This document shows positions 7,321-15,712 of a DNA stretch of 64,000 bases, in pieces. Positions within the stretch are counted from its first letter, which is position 1. Each line of letters begins with the position of its first letter. The notes beneath the pieces were generated by a model. The model was not told the DNA's origin. It ran no database searches and saw only the letters and a list, made by a program, of their open reading frames with translations. This stretch comes from DASQEH01 sp038237745. GTDB taxonomy: Bacteria > Actinomycetota > Actinomycetes > Propionibacteriales > Nocardioidaceae. The stretch spans positions 74,662-138,661 of the forward strand of contig JBBRYJ010000009.1 of NCBI GenBank assembly GCA_038237745.1, read 5' to 3'. The translations under genes were made by a program, and so were the position numbers.

Positions 7321-10300
7321 CTACCGAGCGGCCACCTTATTGGAGCGAACCGACGCGACGCTCGTGCCGATCGCGTTGACAGCCTGCACCGTGAACCGGT
7401 AGCTCCCGGCAGGCAGGGTCACCTCCAGCGAGGTGGCCGTCGGCGGCGCCGTCGTCGACGTGGTCGACACCACGTTGCCGGCCGCATCGATCAGCAACGC
7501 ATTCACGCGGAAGCTGGTGATGGGCGAGCCGCCTGTGATGGCCGAAGCGGTCCACGCGGCCGTGGCCGTGATGGCCCCGCCGTTGACACCCGGCAGTGCG
7601 GTGCCGATGGTCGGTGCTGCTGGCGCCGAGCCACCTGCTGTGGTGAAGCTCCACGACGTTGCTGCAAGCGGGTTGCCCGCGGCGTCGAGGATGACCCCAC
7701 CCGTCAACCTGACCGTGTACAGCGTGTTCTGGGCCAGGTTGCCGGTCGGGTTCAAGGTGGCCGTCGTTGTGGCCGGGTCGTAGGTAACCGCCCTCGCGAT
7801 CAGTGTTCCCGTCGTAGCGGTGCCTTGGCGAAGGGTGAACCTCGCCCCGGTCACCCCGGTGACGTTCTCACTGAACTGCGCCGTGATGTTGTTCCCCACG
7901 GGGACGTTCGTGGCACCTGCCGCCGGCGTTCGGACAGTCACCGTCGGGGGCGTCGTGTCCGGAGCCGGTGCAACCGGCGTGACAGGACTCGATGCGGCCG
8001 ACAGCGGGCCAGAGCCGATCGCGTTCACGGCTTGCACCTGGAGGGTGTAAGACGTGCCGTTGGTCAGTCCGGTGATGGTGCCACTGGTTGCCGATCCCGA
8101 GAAACCGGTTTGGGTGACGGCCGGGCCAGCAGTGGTCGGAGTTGCGACGATCGTGAAGCTGGTGATCGCCGTTCCACCGGAGGGCGGAGTCGTCCAGCTG
8201 ACCGTTGCCGAGCCGTTGCCTGCCGTCGGAGCGCCGACGATCGTGGGAGCACCTGGAGCGGTGATCCTCAGCTCGACTGTCTGGTCGGTGAAGACCAGCT
8301 GCTCGACGTTGGTGAGCGTGTCGGTCCCGTCGCTGATCCGCTGTCCGACCACGTTGGCACCGGTCTGGCTTACAACGACCTTGCCTGGTGACTTGGTGAT
8401 CGTGTAGTTCGACAGCGGCCCGGAGAACACGGCCTTGTCGACCGACGCGGTGTCGGTACCGGCCGCCGGGCTGGTGATCTCCCGGACGACGACCAGGTTG
8501 CCCGGGTCGACGAGACCGGCGAACACAGCCGCCTGCAACGTCATGCCGGCAGTTCCAGGCCCGAAGTTCCCACTTGTGGCGACGTTCTCCATGAGGTCGG
8601 TGGTGCCGATCTCAGTTGCCGGGTTGGCCGGGTCAGTGCGGACGCTTATCCGCACGGTGAGGGCCTTGTCGCCGTCGATGATGTCGTCGGCGCCACGACC
8701 TTCGATCGTGTCGCTGCCGGCACCGCCGAGCAGGATGTCGCCGTCACCCCAGGTGTTGCCGGTGAGCGGGCAGGTGCCCGCCACAGAGGCAGCGATGACC
8801 GGAGCTGGATCCTCGGTGAGGGGCTGCGGAACCAGCAGGTTCAGTCCGCTGATCCGGTTGACACCGGCCTGGTCGAGGACGTCGCAGCCCGCGAACCCTG
8901 CTCCACCGATGGTGTTGGGGGCACGGTCGGTGCCACGGATGACGTCGTTGAACGCCGATCCCGAGTCACCTTCCGTCTCCTGCCACCGGTCGCGGTTGAC
9001 GACGACCTGGATCGGCACGCCGACCAGGTTGTTGTTGATGTTCATGTCGTCGTCAGCGCCGACGGTGTCGTACTGGTGGATGGCCCAGTCGAAGCCGGCT
9101 GACCCTGCGTTGCGGTCGATCGCCGCGTTCTGCGCCATGATGTCGTCGCCACCTTCGGCGTCATAGTCGTTCTCACCGACCTGACCGATGAAGACGTCGT
9201 TGCCCGGCGCAGTCTCGGCCGGGTCGTCGAAGAACGGCGCTCCGTGGTCACCCTGCAGCAGGTCCTGACCGGAACCACCTTGGATCCAGTCGTCGCCGCC
9301 GTCGCCGAACACGGCGTCAGCGCCTTGGCCGGCGATGATGAAGTCGTTGCCTGGACCGGCGAACGACTCGTTGTCGTTGGCTCCACCGTTCATGAAGTCG
9401 GAACCATCGCCGCCCATGAAGATGTCGTTTCCGGGACCGGTGTCGATCGAGTCGTTGCCGGGACCGCCCTTCAGGACGTCGGCGCCGTTCGAGTCGGTGA
9501 TGGTGTCGTTCCCGTTACCGCCGAGCGCGACGTCGTCACCGTTGTTGCCCTCGATGATGTCGCGACCGTCGCCGCCCCAAAAGGTGTCGTTGTCGATTCC
9601 GCCGATGACCTTGTCGGTCCCGGCCGAGCCGTTGTAGACGGCCTGACCGTTGAGACCCGAGCGGTCGACGCTGTTGATCGTCCGGTAGGCGATCGTGCCG
9701 TCAGACTTCTGGAGAAGGAGCCTGTTCTCGTTGCAGGCTGTAGTCGGGTCGTCGTTGACCGATCCCGCACCGGTGATGAAGCTTCCGGCGGCAGCAGGGA
9801 ACGTGAGGTTCCCGAGCTGGAACTTGCAGTCCGCGGTGGCGAACGGGTCCGCCTTGAGTGTGTTCGTACCTTCGGTGTTGCGCTGGATCAGCTCGGAGAA
9901 CGAGTTGCCCTCGAGCTGGGTGCGCAGGTTCATTCCCACGGTGCGGTTGAGGTAGTACAGCCGGTCGCCGTCCTGCAGGTTCTCCATCTGCGTCTGGAAG
10001 ACGTAGTTGAAGGTGCTGCCGAGCAGCCCGCCGTTCTGGTTGGTGAGCTCGGCGAGTCCGCCGACCCAGAGGTCGACGTCGTCGAGGCCGGTGGTCGTCT
10101 TGCCTCCGGCGTTGGCCCAGGCACCCGTGCCGAACATGAAGTCGGCAGCATCAGCCGGGGTGGGAGCCGGGGTGGTACCGGCGGGGGCGGGTGAGTTCGG
10201 GTCGACGATCGCCCTTGCCGCCTCTCGCTTACCGGCCAGAGTCGTCTGGCTGGTGATCGAGGGGTGCGTACCGTATGCCGCCACGAAGTTGATCAGCGAC

Positions 10301-12648
10301 TCGGGGTGCTTCAGGTGCTGCCCGAAGTCCGACCAGTCCGTGTAGGGAGCCAGCTGGGCGTCGTTTGTCCGCGCAAAGATCTGCCGACGAACGTCGTTCA
10401 GGGGCGGAACTCCGGCATCGCGGGCGCGTGCCATGTTGAGCGTCGGGAGATCGAGCGGCAGACCCAGCAGATTGTTGCGAAGTGTCTCGGTCACGAACTC
10501 GTCGAGCTCGTTGCCGACCTGGTCGGCCGAGCCCATGACGACGCTTCCCGCAGCCTGCTCAGGAGTGAGCGTGCCCGCAGAACCACCGTTGAAGTACTCC
10601 GGGGGGTTCAGGAAGGCAGTGAGCAGCGGAATGGAGTTGTCACTCTTGGCTCCGGTGACCGGGTCGACGTTGGTACGCGCCACCGTGTCGTTCAGCATCG
10701 AGTGACCGAAGCGGTAGACAGCGTGGGCGAACTCCGCCTGGACGGCGGGGTTGACGTCGGGGCTGTACACGTGGAACGGCCGGACTGCCGGCTGGACCTT
10801 GCGTGCGAACTCTTCGAACACCAGGTGCTGGTACTCCATCTCGTTGACGAAACGAGCGGCCTGGAAGAGTCGTGCACCGTAGCTGAAGGGTGCCGGGTCG
10901 TCCGCCGTCGGAGCGGTGTTCTGGAAGTCCGCCAACAGTGCGGCATTGGCGGGCTGGCTCAGCGTGTTCTGGATGTCGTCGACCAGCCGGTTGTGCTCGG
11001 AGTGGAAGACCTGGTGGATCGTGGTCAGCGCGATGTTCTCGTTGACACGACCGTCACCTGCGCAGAAGTGCGCGTTGAGCATCTCGTCGTCGTACGTGCC
11101 CGGCGCCTGACTCGCGAAGTCCGCCGACGGGCTCGTGTTCGAGTCCGGGGTAGGCGCCACTGGCGGGGTCGTCGGGTCGTGGTCGGTGTCCTGCGGCGAC
11201 GGGTCGGCGTTGTGCGCGATGTCAGTCAGGAACGGCGTGTCGAAGTACCGCACGTTTGCCGGGACCGCCACCGGGTTCGCGAGGTTGCCCTCGACCAGCC
11301 CGGTCTTCGTGACGTACTGCGGCAGACCGTTGGCTCCCGGGATGAACTCGCCGTAGGGGTCGGTGGCGAGCATGGGGATGTTGGTCACGTCCTGGTCCTG
11401 GAGCAGCAGTCCGAGCTTGCTGGCCGCCTGCGCCTTGATCGAGTGCCACGTGGCCATACCTGTGGTGCCGTCCGGGGAACCGGGGTAGATCGCGCCCGCG
11501 GCCTCGCCACCCAGCAGCTTGCCGGTGGCGACTGGCTTGCCGGCTGCCATCGAGTACTCGCGCAGGAAGACCTGGTGCGAGGCATGCGAGGTGTAGGTCT
11601 GGCTCTGGTCGACCCAGGGCGTGTCCGTGTTGTTGGCGTTCTGGATGTCGTCGGCGCTCTCGTCCACGTTAGGCGTCGACGGGTCGTCGCCGAGTATGCC
11701 GTCCGGACCTGGTTGGTTCTGGGCGCGGGTAAGCACCATGAACGCCTGCGATGCGGGAACCTCGTCACCGGTGTTCGGCTTGCCGTCCGGGCCGAGCGTC
11801 CGCAGCGGGTCGTCGGCCTTGAGGGGCACGAAGACGGTACCGCCGCCCTTGACGGTCTGGTCGACGCCATGGTCGAAGAACTGACCGAAGAACGTGAACA
11901 GGCTGTTGTACGGCGGTGAAAGGCCGGTGTCCGTGGTCACGTTCGGGATGAACAGCGTCTGGTGCGATGGCACGCAGTTCGCTGGGACACCCTCCACCGG
12001 GGGCACAGCCAGTGGGTCGGGGTCGGTGGTACAGGCGAAGAGTCCCGGGTTGCCCTGCGACCTGACCGGGAAGGCCGCGGCAGCGATTGCCGCGGGGTTG
12101 GTCGACGTCTGGTCGTTGATCAGGTTGCTGATCGTCCGCGGTTGGGAGTCGTAGACCGACCCCTTCTTCTGCGCGTAGGACGACGAGGAGCTACCGGGGT
12201 CTCCGGGGCCGAAGAAGTTCGCCGGTCGACCCTCGGCAGCTTTGAACACAGGGTTGGTGAGACGGGGGAACGGCTGGTCGGCAGCGGCGAAGTTCTCACG
12301 ACCTGGGAACAGGTTGTTGCAGGACCCGTCCACCGTGCGGAGCCCGTATGCGGTGAGCCGGTCCGGGATCTGCCACTTACCAGGCCCCACCAGAGTGCCG
12401 CAGGGGTCGGCCGGCGTCAGGGTCGCGGCATGGTGCTCCGCGATCTTGATCTGCTTCAGGATGAAGCTCAGGTCGCCGGCCGTCACCGTGAAGCCGTTGC
12501 CCACGGGTGCTGTTGCCGCCTGTGCGGGTCCGCCTGGTACGGCGGCCAGCATCGCCGTGCACAGTGAGACCCCGACTCCAACGCGGAAGACGGATCTCAC
12601 CGCCTTCTTGAGTCGGGTTGTTCGTCTACCAGGGTCATAACCAGTCAT
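7321..12648 (-). CDS. Giant secreted haem peroxidase with RTX calcium-binding repeats and fibronectin/Ig-like C-terminus
   Basis: At 1775 residues this is the largest gene in the window. A signal peptide (basic start, hydrophobic core, cleavage near PAQA-ATA) is followed by an animal-type haem peroxidase domain covering roughly residues 170-900. Its motifs include LFTFFGQFFDHGVDQT (distal histidine), LTTIHQVFHSEHNRL and YRFGHSMLND (proximal histidine). Around residues 1060-1190 lies a run of RTX nonapeptides of the GGxGxD type (GGNGNDTI, GGPGNDSI, GGDGSDF). A fibronectin III domain, a bacterial Ig-like domain starting DTTPPTVTVRTPAAGATNVP and a last fibronectin III domain follow. The start chosen is the ATG with AAAGGTG upstream. 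Known relatives are exported and oxidise extracellular substrates with peroxide; the substrate here is unknown. Calcium-dependent folding outside the cell is expected from the RTX block. Confidence 0.88.
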   Translation of the reverse strand: MTGYDPGRRTTRLKKAVRSVFRVGVGVSLCTAMLAAVPGGPAQAATAPVGNGFTVTAGDLSFILKQIKIAEHHAATLTPADPCGTLVGPGKWQIPDRLTAYGLRTVDGSCNNLFPGRENFAAADQPFPRLTNPVFKAAEGRPANFFGPGDPGSSSSSYAQKKGSVYDSQPRTISNLINDQTSTNPAAIAAAAFPVRSQGNPGLFACTTDPDPLAVPPVEGVPANCVPSHQTLFIPNVTTDTGLSPPYNSLFTFFGQFFDHGVDQTVKGGGTVFVPLKADDPLRTLGPDGKPNTGDEVPASQAFMVLTRAQNQPGPDGILGDDPSTPNVDESADDIQNANNTDTPWVDQSQTYTSHASHQVFLREYSMAAGKPVATGKLLGGEAAGAIYPGSPDGTTGMATWHSIKAQAASKLGLLLQDQDVTNIPMLATDPYGEFIPGANGLPQYVTKTGLVEGNLANPVAVPANVRYFDTPFLTDIAHNADPSPQDTDHDPTTPPVAPTPDSNTSPSADFASQAPGTYDDEMLNAHFCAGDGRVNENIALTTIHQVFHSEHNRLVDDIQNTLSQPANAALLADFQNTAPTADDPAPFSYGARLFQAARFVNEMEYQHLVFEEFARKVQPAVRPFHVYSPDVNPAVQAEFAHAVYRFGHSMLNDTVARTNVDPVTGAKSDNSIPLLTAFLNPPEYFNGGSAGTLTPEQAAGSVVMGSADQVGNELDEFVTETLRNNLLGLPLDLPTLNMARARDAGVPPLNDVRRQIFARTNDAQLAPYTDWSDFGQHLKHPESLINFVAAYGTHPSITSQTTLAGKREAARAIVDPNSPAPAGTTPAPTPADAADFMFGTGAWANAGGKTTTGLDDVDLWVGGLAELTNQNGGLLGSTFNYVFQTQMENLQDGDRLYYLNRTVGMNLRTQLEGNSFSELIQRNTEGTNTLKADPFATADCKFQLGNLTFPAAAGSFITGAGSVNDDPTTACNENRLLLQKSDGTIAYRTINSVDRSGLNGQAVYNGSAGTDKVIGGIDNDTFWGGDGRDIIEGNNGDDVALGGNGNDTITDSNGADVLKGGPGNDSIDTGPGNDIFMGGDGSDFMNGGANDNESFAGPGNDFIIAGQGADAVFGDGGDDWIQGGSGQDLLQGDHGAPFFDDPAETAPGNDVFIGQVGENDYDAEGGDDIMAQNAAIDRNAGSAGFDWAIHQYDTVGADDDMNINNNLVGVPIQVVVNRDRWQETEGDSGSAFNDVIRGTDRAPNTIGGAGFAGCDVLDQAGVNRISGLNLLVPQPLTEDPAPVIAASVAGTCPLTGNTWGDGDILLGGAGSDTIEGRGADDIIDGDKALTVRISVRTDPANPATEIGTTDLMENVATSGNFGPGTAGMTLQAAVFAGLVDPGNLVVVREITSPAAGTDTASVDKAVFSGPLSNYTITKSPGKVVVSQTGANVVGQRISDGTDTLTNVEQLVFTDQTVELRITAPGAPTIVGAPTAGNGSATVSWTTPPSGGTAITSFTIVATPTTAGPAVTQTGFSGSATSGTITGLTNGTSYTLQVQAVNAIGSGPLSAASSPVTPVAPAPDTTPPTVTVRTPAAGATNVPVGNNITAQFSENVTGVTGARFTLRQGTATTGTLIARAVTYDPATTTATLNPTGNLAQNTLYTVRLTGGVILDAAGNPLAATSWSFTTAGGSAPAAPTIGTALPGVNGGAITATAAWTASAITGGSPITSFRVNALLIDAAGNVVSTTSTTAPPTATSLEVTLPAGSYRFTVQAVNAIGTSVASVRSNKVAAR

Positions 12649-12952
12649 CGCAACCACACCTTTGTCAGTTCCTACCCGGGCCTGAGGGAGGAACACCGGG
12701 AGCACGGACGGTCAGTGTCGACGTCGCGCACGTGCCAGAACGCAAGGTGTCGCAGCAGCGTCATAGGAGCGCAAAATGCGCTGGCCGCTTTGAGCAGGCG
12801 AGCTGCCCTGGCATACGGCGTGGAACCGGGATCGGCCCTCGGCTCCGCCGCTTGGCGCTCTTCCTCAAGCCGTCGGATCCAGCCGATTTGACGGTTGCGT
12901 CACGCGTGGGCGCGATCCTTCCGGTATCGCTTTCGACGACGAGGAGTGCCCG
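12649..12952. promoter_or_regulatory. Divergent intergenic region between peroxidase and multicopper oxidase genes
   Basis: These 304 bases hold no convincing gene. They separate the divergently read peroxidase (minus) and multicopper oxidase (plus), so promoters for both should lie here. A TTGACG box at 12888-12893 could be a -35 element for the plus-strand operon, but no well-spaced -10 partner stands out. A GAGGAG ribosome-binding site at 12941-12946 serves the oxidase. Confidence 0.4.
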
Positions 12953-14515
12953 ATGGAGCTGACCCGCAGAGACGTGTTGAAGATTGGCGCGATGGGCAGC
13001 GCCGTCCTTGCGCTACCGCTGAGCCGCACCGCTAGCGCGCTGGCTCAGAGCCGGCTTGCCGAGAGCGCACTGCCGCAGCCCTTCACGACGCCTTTCAGAG
13101 TGCCGGACGTGCTGGTGCCGACAAGCTCGGATGCGACCACCGACTACTACGACATCACCATGCAGCCGTTCATGAAGGAGATCGCCCCCGGACTCCAGAC
13201 CCCGACTTGGGGCTACAACGCGATGGCTCCGGGCCCGACGATCGTCAACCAGCGCGGCCGCAAGACCGTCGTGCGCCAGACGAACAACCTGCCCAACCAG
13301 CACCCGGAGCTCGGCTACCAGCCCTGGACATCTGTGCACCTGCACGGGTCGGAGTCGCTGCCGCAGTACGACGGCTACGCGAGCGACATCTCGTTGCCGG
13401 GCCAGCCGGGCCAGTACAAGGACTACCGCTACCCGAACAGCCAGCCGGCGCGGACGCTGTGGTACCACGACCACGGCGTCATGCACACCGGCCCGAACGT
13501 GTACATGGGCCTCGCCGGGCAGTACTGGCTCAAGGACAGCATGGAGGCGTCCTTGCCCATCCCCAAGGACCGGTACGACGTCCCCCTCATCGTGCAGGAC
13601 GTGATGCTCGCCACCGACGGGACTCGGCTCTGGAACGACAATGACGAGTCAGGCATCTTCGGTGACATCATCTTGGTCAACGGCCAGCCCTGGCCCGTGA
13701 TGCAGGTGGAGCGGAGGAAGTACCGGTTCCGGATCCTCAACGCGTCGGTGTCACGCTCGTACAGGTGGCAGCTCGACACGGGCGGTCCGCTCGTCGTCGT
13801 AGGCACCGATGCAGGCTTCACCCAGTACCCGCAGCGGGTGAAGCAGTTCCGTCACGGCGTTGCCGAGCGCTACGAGGTCATCATCGACTTCGCGAAGTAC
13901 CCGATCGGCCAGCGCGTGGTGCTTCAGAACCTCAGCAACCCGAACGACATCGACTACGCCACCACGAAGAACGTGATGGCCTTCGACGTTTCGTCGGAGT
14001 CCACGAGCCGGAAGAACAACTCGATCCCGTCTGTCCTGAACGAGAACGAAGCGACCATGGTGCTCACCGAGTCGCAGGCTACGGTCACGCGGCAGTTCAA
14101 GTTCTTCCGCGCGAACAGCCAGTGGACCATCAACGGCAAGACGTGGCAGGACGTCGTAAACTCGGGCTTCACCGAGACGCTCGCCAACCCGCAGCCCGGA
14201 ACCGTCGAGATCTGGGAGCTCTCGAACCCCTCCGGCGGGTGGCACCATCCCGCCCACATCCACCTCATCGACTTCAAGATCATCTCGCGGAACGGCCTTC
14301 CCGCCATGGCTCACGAGCGCGGACCGAAGGACGTCGTCTACCTCGGCGAGAACGAGACCGTGCGCCTGCTGATGGAGTTCAAGCCCTATAACCTCGGCCG
14401 CTACATGATCCACTGTCACAACCTGGTGCACGAGGACCACGACATGATGGGCCAGTTCGAGGTCGGGTCGGGCGGCTTCGACCCCGTCTACGCCGACCCG
14501 CCGCAGTGGACCTGA
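12953..14515 (+). CDS. Tat-exported multicopper oxidase
   Basis: The N-terminus carries a twin-arginine signal, TRRDVLKIG, followed by a hydrophobic stretch. All copper ligands of a laccase-type oxidase are visible: HLHG (His129, His131), WYHDHG, HHPAHIH (around 431-437) and the HCHNLVHEDHDMM block with Cys488 bridging type 1 and type 3 copper. At 520 residues it matches CotA/bilirubin-oxidase-like enzymes, which couple one-electron oxidation of phenols or metals to reduction of oxygen to water. The start has GAGGAG upstream. It heads a tight operon with a membrane protein and a signal peptidase. Export depends on the Tat system, of which tatA is in this window. The physiological substrate is not evident. 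Confidence 0.92.
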   Translation: MELTRRDVLKIGAMGSAVLALPLSRTASALAQSRLAESALPQPFTTPFRVPDVLVPTSSDATTDYYDITMQPFMKEIAPGLQTPTWGYNAMAPGPTIVNQRGRKTVVRQTNNLPNQHPELGYQPWTSVHLHGSESLPQYDGYASDISLPGQPGQYKDYRYPNSQPARTLWYHDHGVMHTGPNVYMGLAGQYWLKDSMEASLPIPKDRYDVPLIVQDVMLATDGTRLWNDNDESGIFGDIILVNGQPWPVMQVERRKYRFRILNASVSRSYRWQLDTGGPLVVVGTDAGFTQYPQRVKQFRHGVAERYEVIIDFAKYPIGQRVVLQNLSNPNDIDYATTKNVMAFDVSSESTSRKNNSIPSVLNENEATMVLTESQATVTRQFKFFRANSQWTINGKTWQDVVNSGFTETLANPQPGTVEIWELSNPSGGWHHPAHIHLIDFKIISRNGLPAMAHERGPKDVVYLGENETVRLLMEFKPYNLGRYMIHCHNLVHEDHDMMGQFEVGSGGFDPVYADPPQWT

Positions 14516-14523
14516 GGCCGGAC

Positions 14524-15078
14524 ATGACTACCACACTTGATACAGCGCGGGTTCCCGAGTCGGCCCGGACCAGGGTGACGGTGCCGGCGGCGGCGCGTGC
14601 AGCCGCCGCTCTCTCCTTCGTCGCCGCCGGCATCCACCTCTGGGTGGTTCCGGCGCACCTCGCGCAGTGGTGGGCTTTCGCCGCCTTCTTCGTAGCCGTG
14701 GCCGTGGGACAGCTGTTGACGGTGCCGGTCGTCCTAAGGTGGCCGCACCCGCGGCTCCTGCTGGCGGGTATCGCGGGGAACGTCGGCGTCGTCCTGGTAT
14801 GGGTGGTCAGCCGAACGGCAGGACTGCCGATCGGGCCGCCCGTCCTCGACATGACCGGAGGGCGGGCCGACCCCGCACTCGGTGGGTACGGAGCGCACGC
14901 GGCACACCAGGTCGAAGCGGTCGGAGTGCTCGACTTCACGTCGACCGTCCTCGAGCTCGTTGTCGTCGTCGCTCTTGTCTCCCTGCTCCCGGCCGCCATG
15001 CGGCGCCGCACAGTCAACGCCCTTCTGCTCGTGGGGTTGGCGCTCTGGGGCTTGTACGCCACTGGCGTACTCGCCTGA
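14524..15078 (+). CDS. Small polytopic membrane protein in the multicopper oxidase operon
   Basis: The 184-residue product has four to five hydrophobic segments, with helices roughly at residues 25-43, 45-65, 73-92, 140-158 and 166-183. No known domain is recognised. It starts eight bases after the oxidase stop and ends five bases before the signal peptidase start, so the three are very likely co-transcribed. The loop between helices three and four has several histidines (GAHAAHQ), which could bind metal, but this is speculative. An ATG six codons upstream lies inside the oxidase gene and is less likely as the start. Confidence 0.75.
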   Translation: MTTTLDTARVPESARTRVTVPAAARAAAALSFVAAGIHLWVVPAHLAQWWAFAAFFVAVAVGQLLTVPVVLRWPHPRLLLAGIAGNVGVVLVWVVSRTAGLPIGPPVLDMTGGRADPALGGYGAHAAHQVEAVGVLDFTSTVLELVVVVALVSLLPAAMRRRTVNALLLVGLALWGLYATGVLA

Positions 15079-15083
15079 GCTCG

Positions 15084-15629
15084 ATGGCCGTCACCTCATC
15101 ACCGACCACGGGGCGGGGGGGCGTGCCCGGTGAGTCCCCCGAGAGCCGCCAGCCGCTCCGTCAGACGGCACGCCGGGCGCTGCTACCCCTGCTTTTGGCA
15201 GCGGCGGTCATCGCGGTCCTCTTCGCGGTGGAGCCTGTCACGATCAGCTCCGACAGCATGCTGCCCACGTTGGAGTCGGGACAGCGCGTACTGCTCGACA
15301 AGCTCACCTATCGCTTCCGCGACCCGCGGCCTGATGAGCTCATTGCCTTCCATGCGCCTCAGACAGGTGATCTGACGCTGAAGCGCGTCGTGGCGGTCGC
15401 CGGAGACGAGCTCGCCATCAAGGACGGTGTGCTGCGCGTCAACGGCACGGCTCGCGACGAGCCCTTCGTCGACGCGTCATCCGTCGACTCGGTCTACTTC
15501 GGACCGGTGACGGTACCAGCCGGCACAGTCTTCGTACTCGGCGACAACCGGGCGAACTCCATCGACTCGCGTACGTTCGGGGCGGTCCCGGTCTCCGACG
15601 TCGTCGGCCGGGTCGTGTGGCGATTCTAG
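15084..15629 (+). CDS. lepB: Type I signal peptidase
   Basis: The 181-residue protein has one membrane anchor (about residues 33-49) and the family boxes in order. These are SDSMLPTL with nucleophile Ser58, DKLTYRF, LKRVVAVAGD with general base Lys100, and GDNRANSIDSRTFG at the C-terminal side. It removes signal peptides on the outer face of the membrane. It is the last gene of the multicopper oxidase operon, which suggests a peptidase dedicated to, or co-expressed with, the exported oxidase; this is inference. The housekeeping lepB of actinobacteria normally sits by rplS and rnhB, so this should be an extra copy. Confidence 0.9.
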   Translation: MAVTSSPTTGRGGVPGESPESRQPLRQTARRALLPLLLAAAVIAVLFAVEPVTISSDSMLPTLESGQRVLLDKLTYRFRDPRPDELIAFHAPQTGDLTLKRVVAVAGDELAIKDGVLRVNGTARDEPFVDASSVDSVYFGPVTVPAGTVFVLGDNRANSIDSRTFGAVPVSDVVGRVVWRF

Positions 15630-15634
15630 GCGAG

Positions 15635-15712
15635 GCGGCACAGCTCCCCCGGTGCGGTGAGAGCCTTGCGACCGGTCAGGACGGGAGAAGCGACCCCGAG
15701 GAGCTGTGCCGC
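15635..15712. repeat. 13-bp inverted repeat at the convergent ends of lepB and the SARP-like gene
   Basis: GCGGCACAGCTCC at 15635-15647 is repeated exactly in reverse complement at 15700-15712, with 52 bases between. The left arm lies just past the lepB stop; the right arm is inside the last codons of the opposing regulator gene. It could fold as a long-loop bidirectional terminator, though the loop is large and there is no U-tract. Confidence 0.4.

Noticed and set aside
9270..9620. Periodic sequence within the peroxidase gene as a DNA repeat element
   Set aside because: The periodicity reflects RTX nonapeptides at protein level; the DNA units differ too much to be a separate repeat element.
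10264..11919. 551-codon open frame on the plus strand inside the haem peroxidase gene
   Set aside because: It is antisense to a well-supported peroxidase domain with intact motifs; the translation is low-complexity Val/Arg/Gly.
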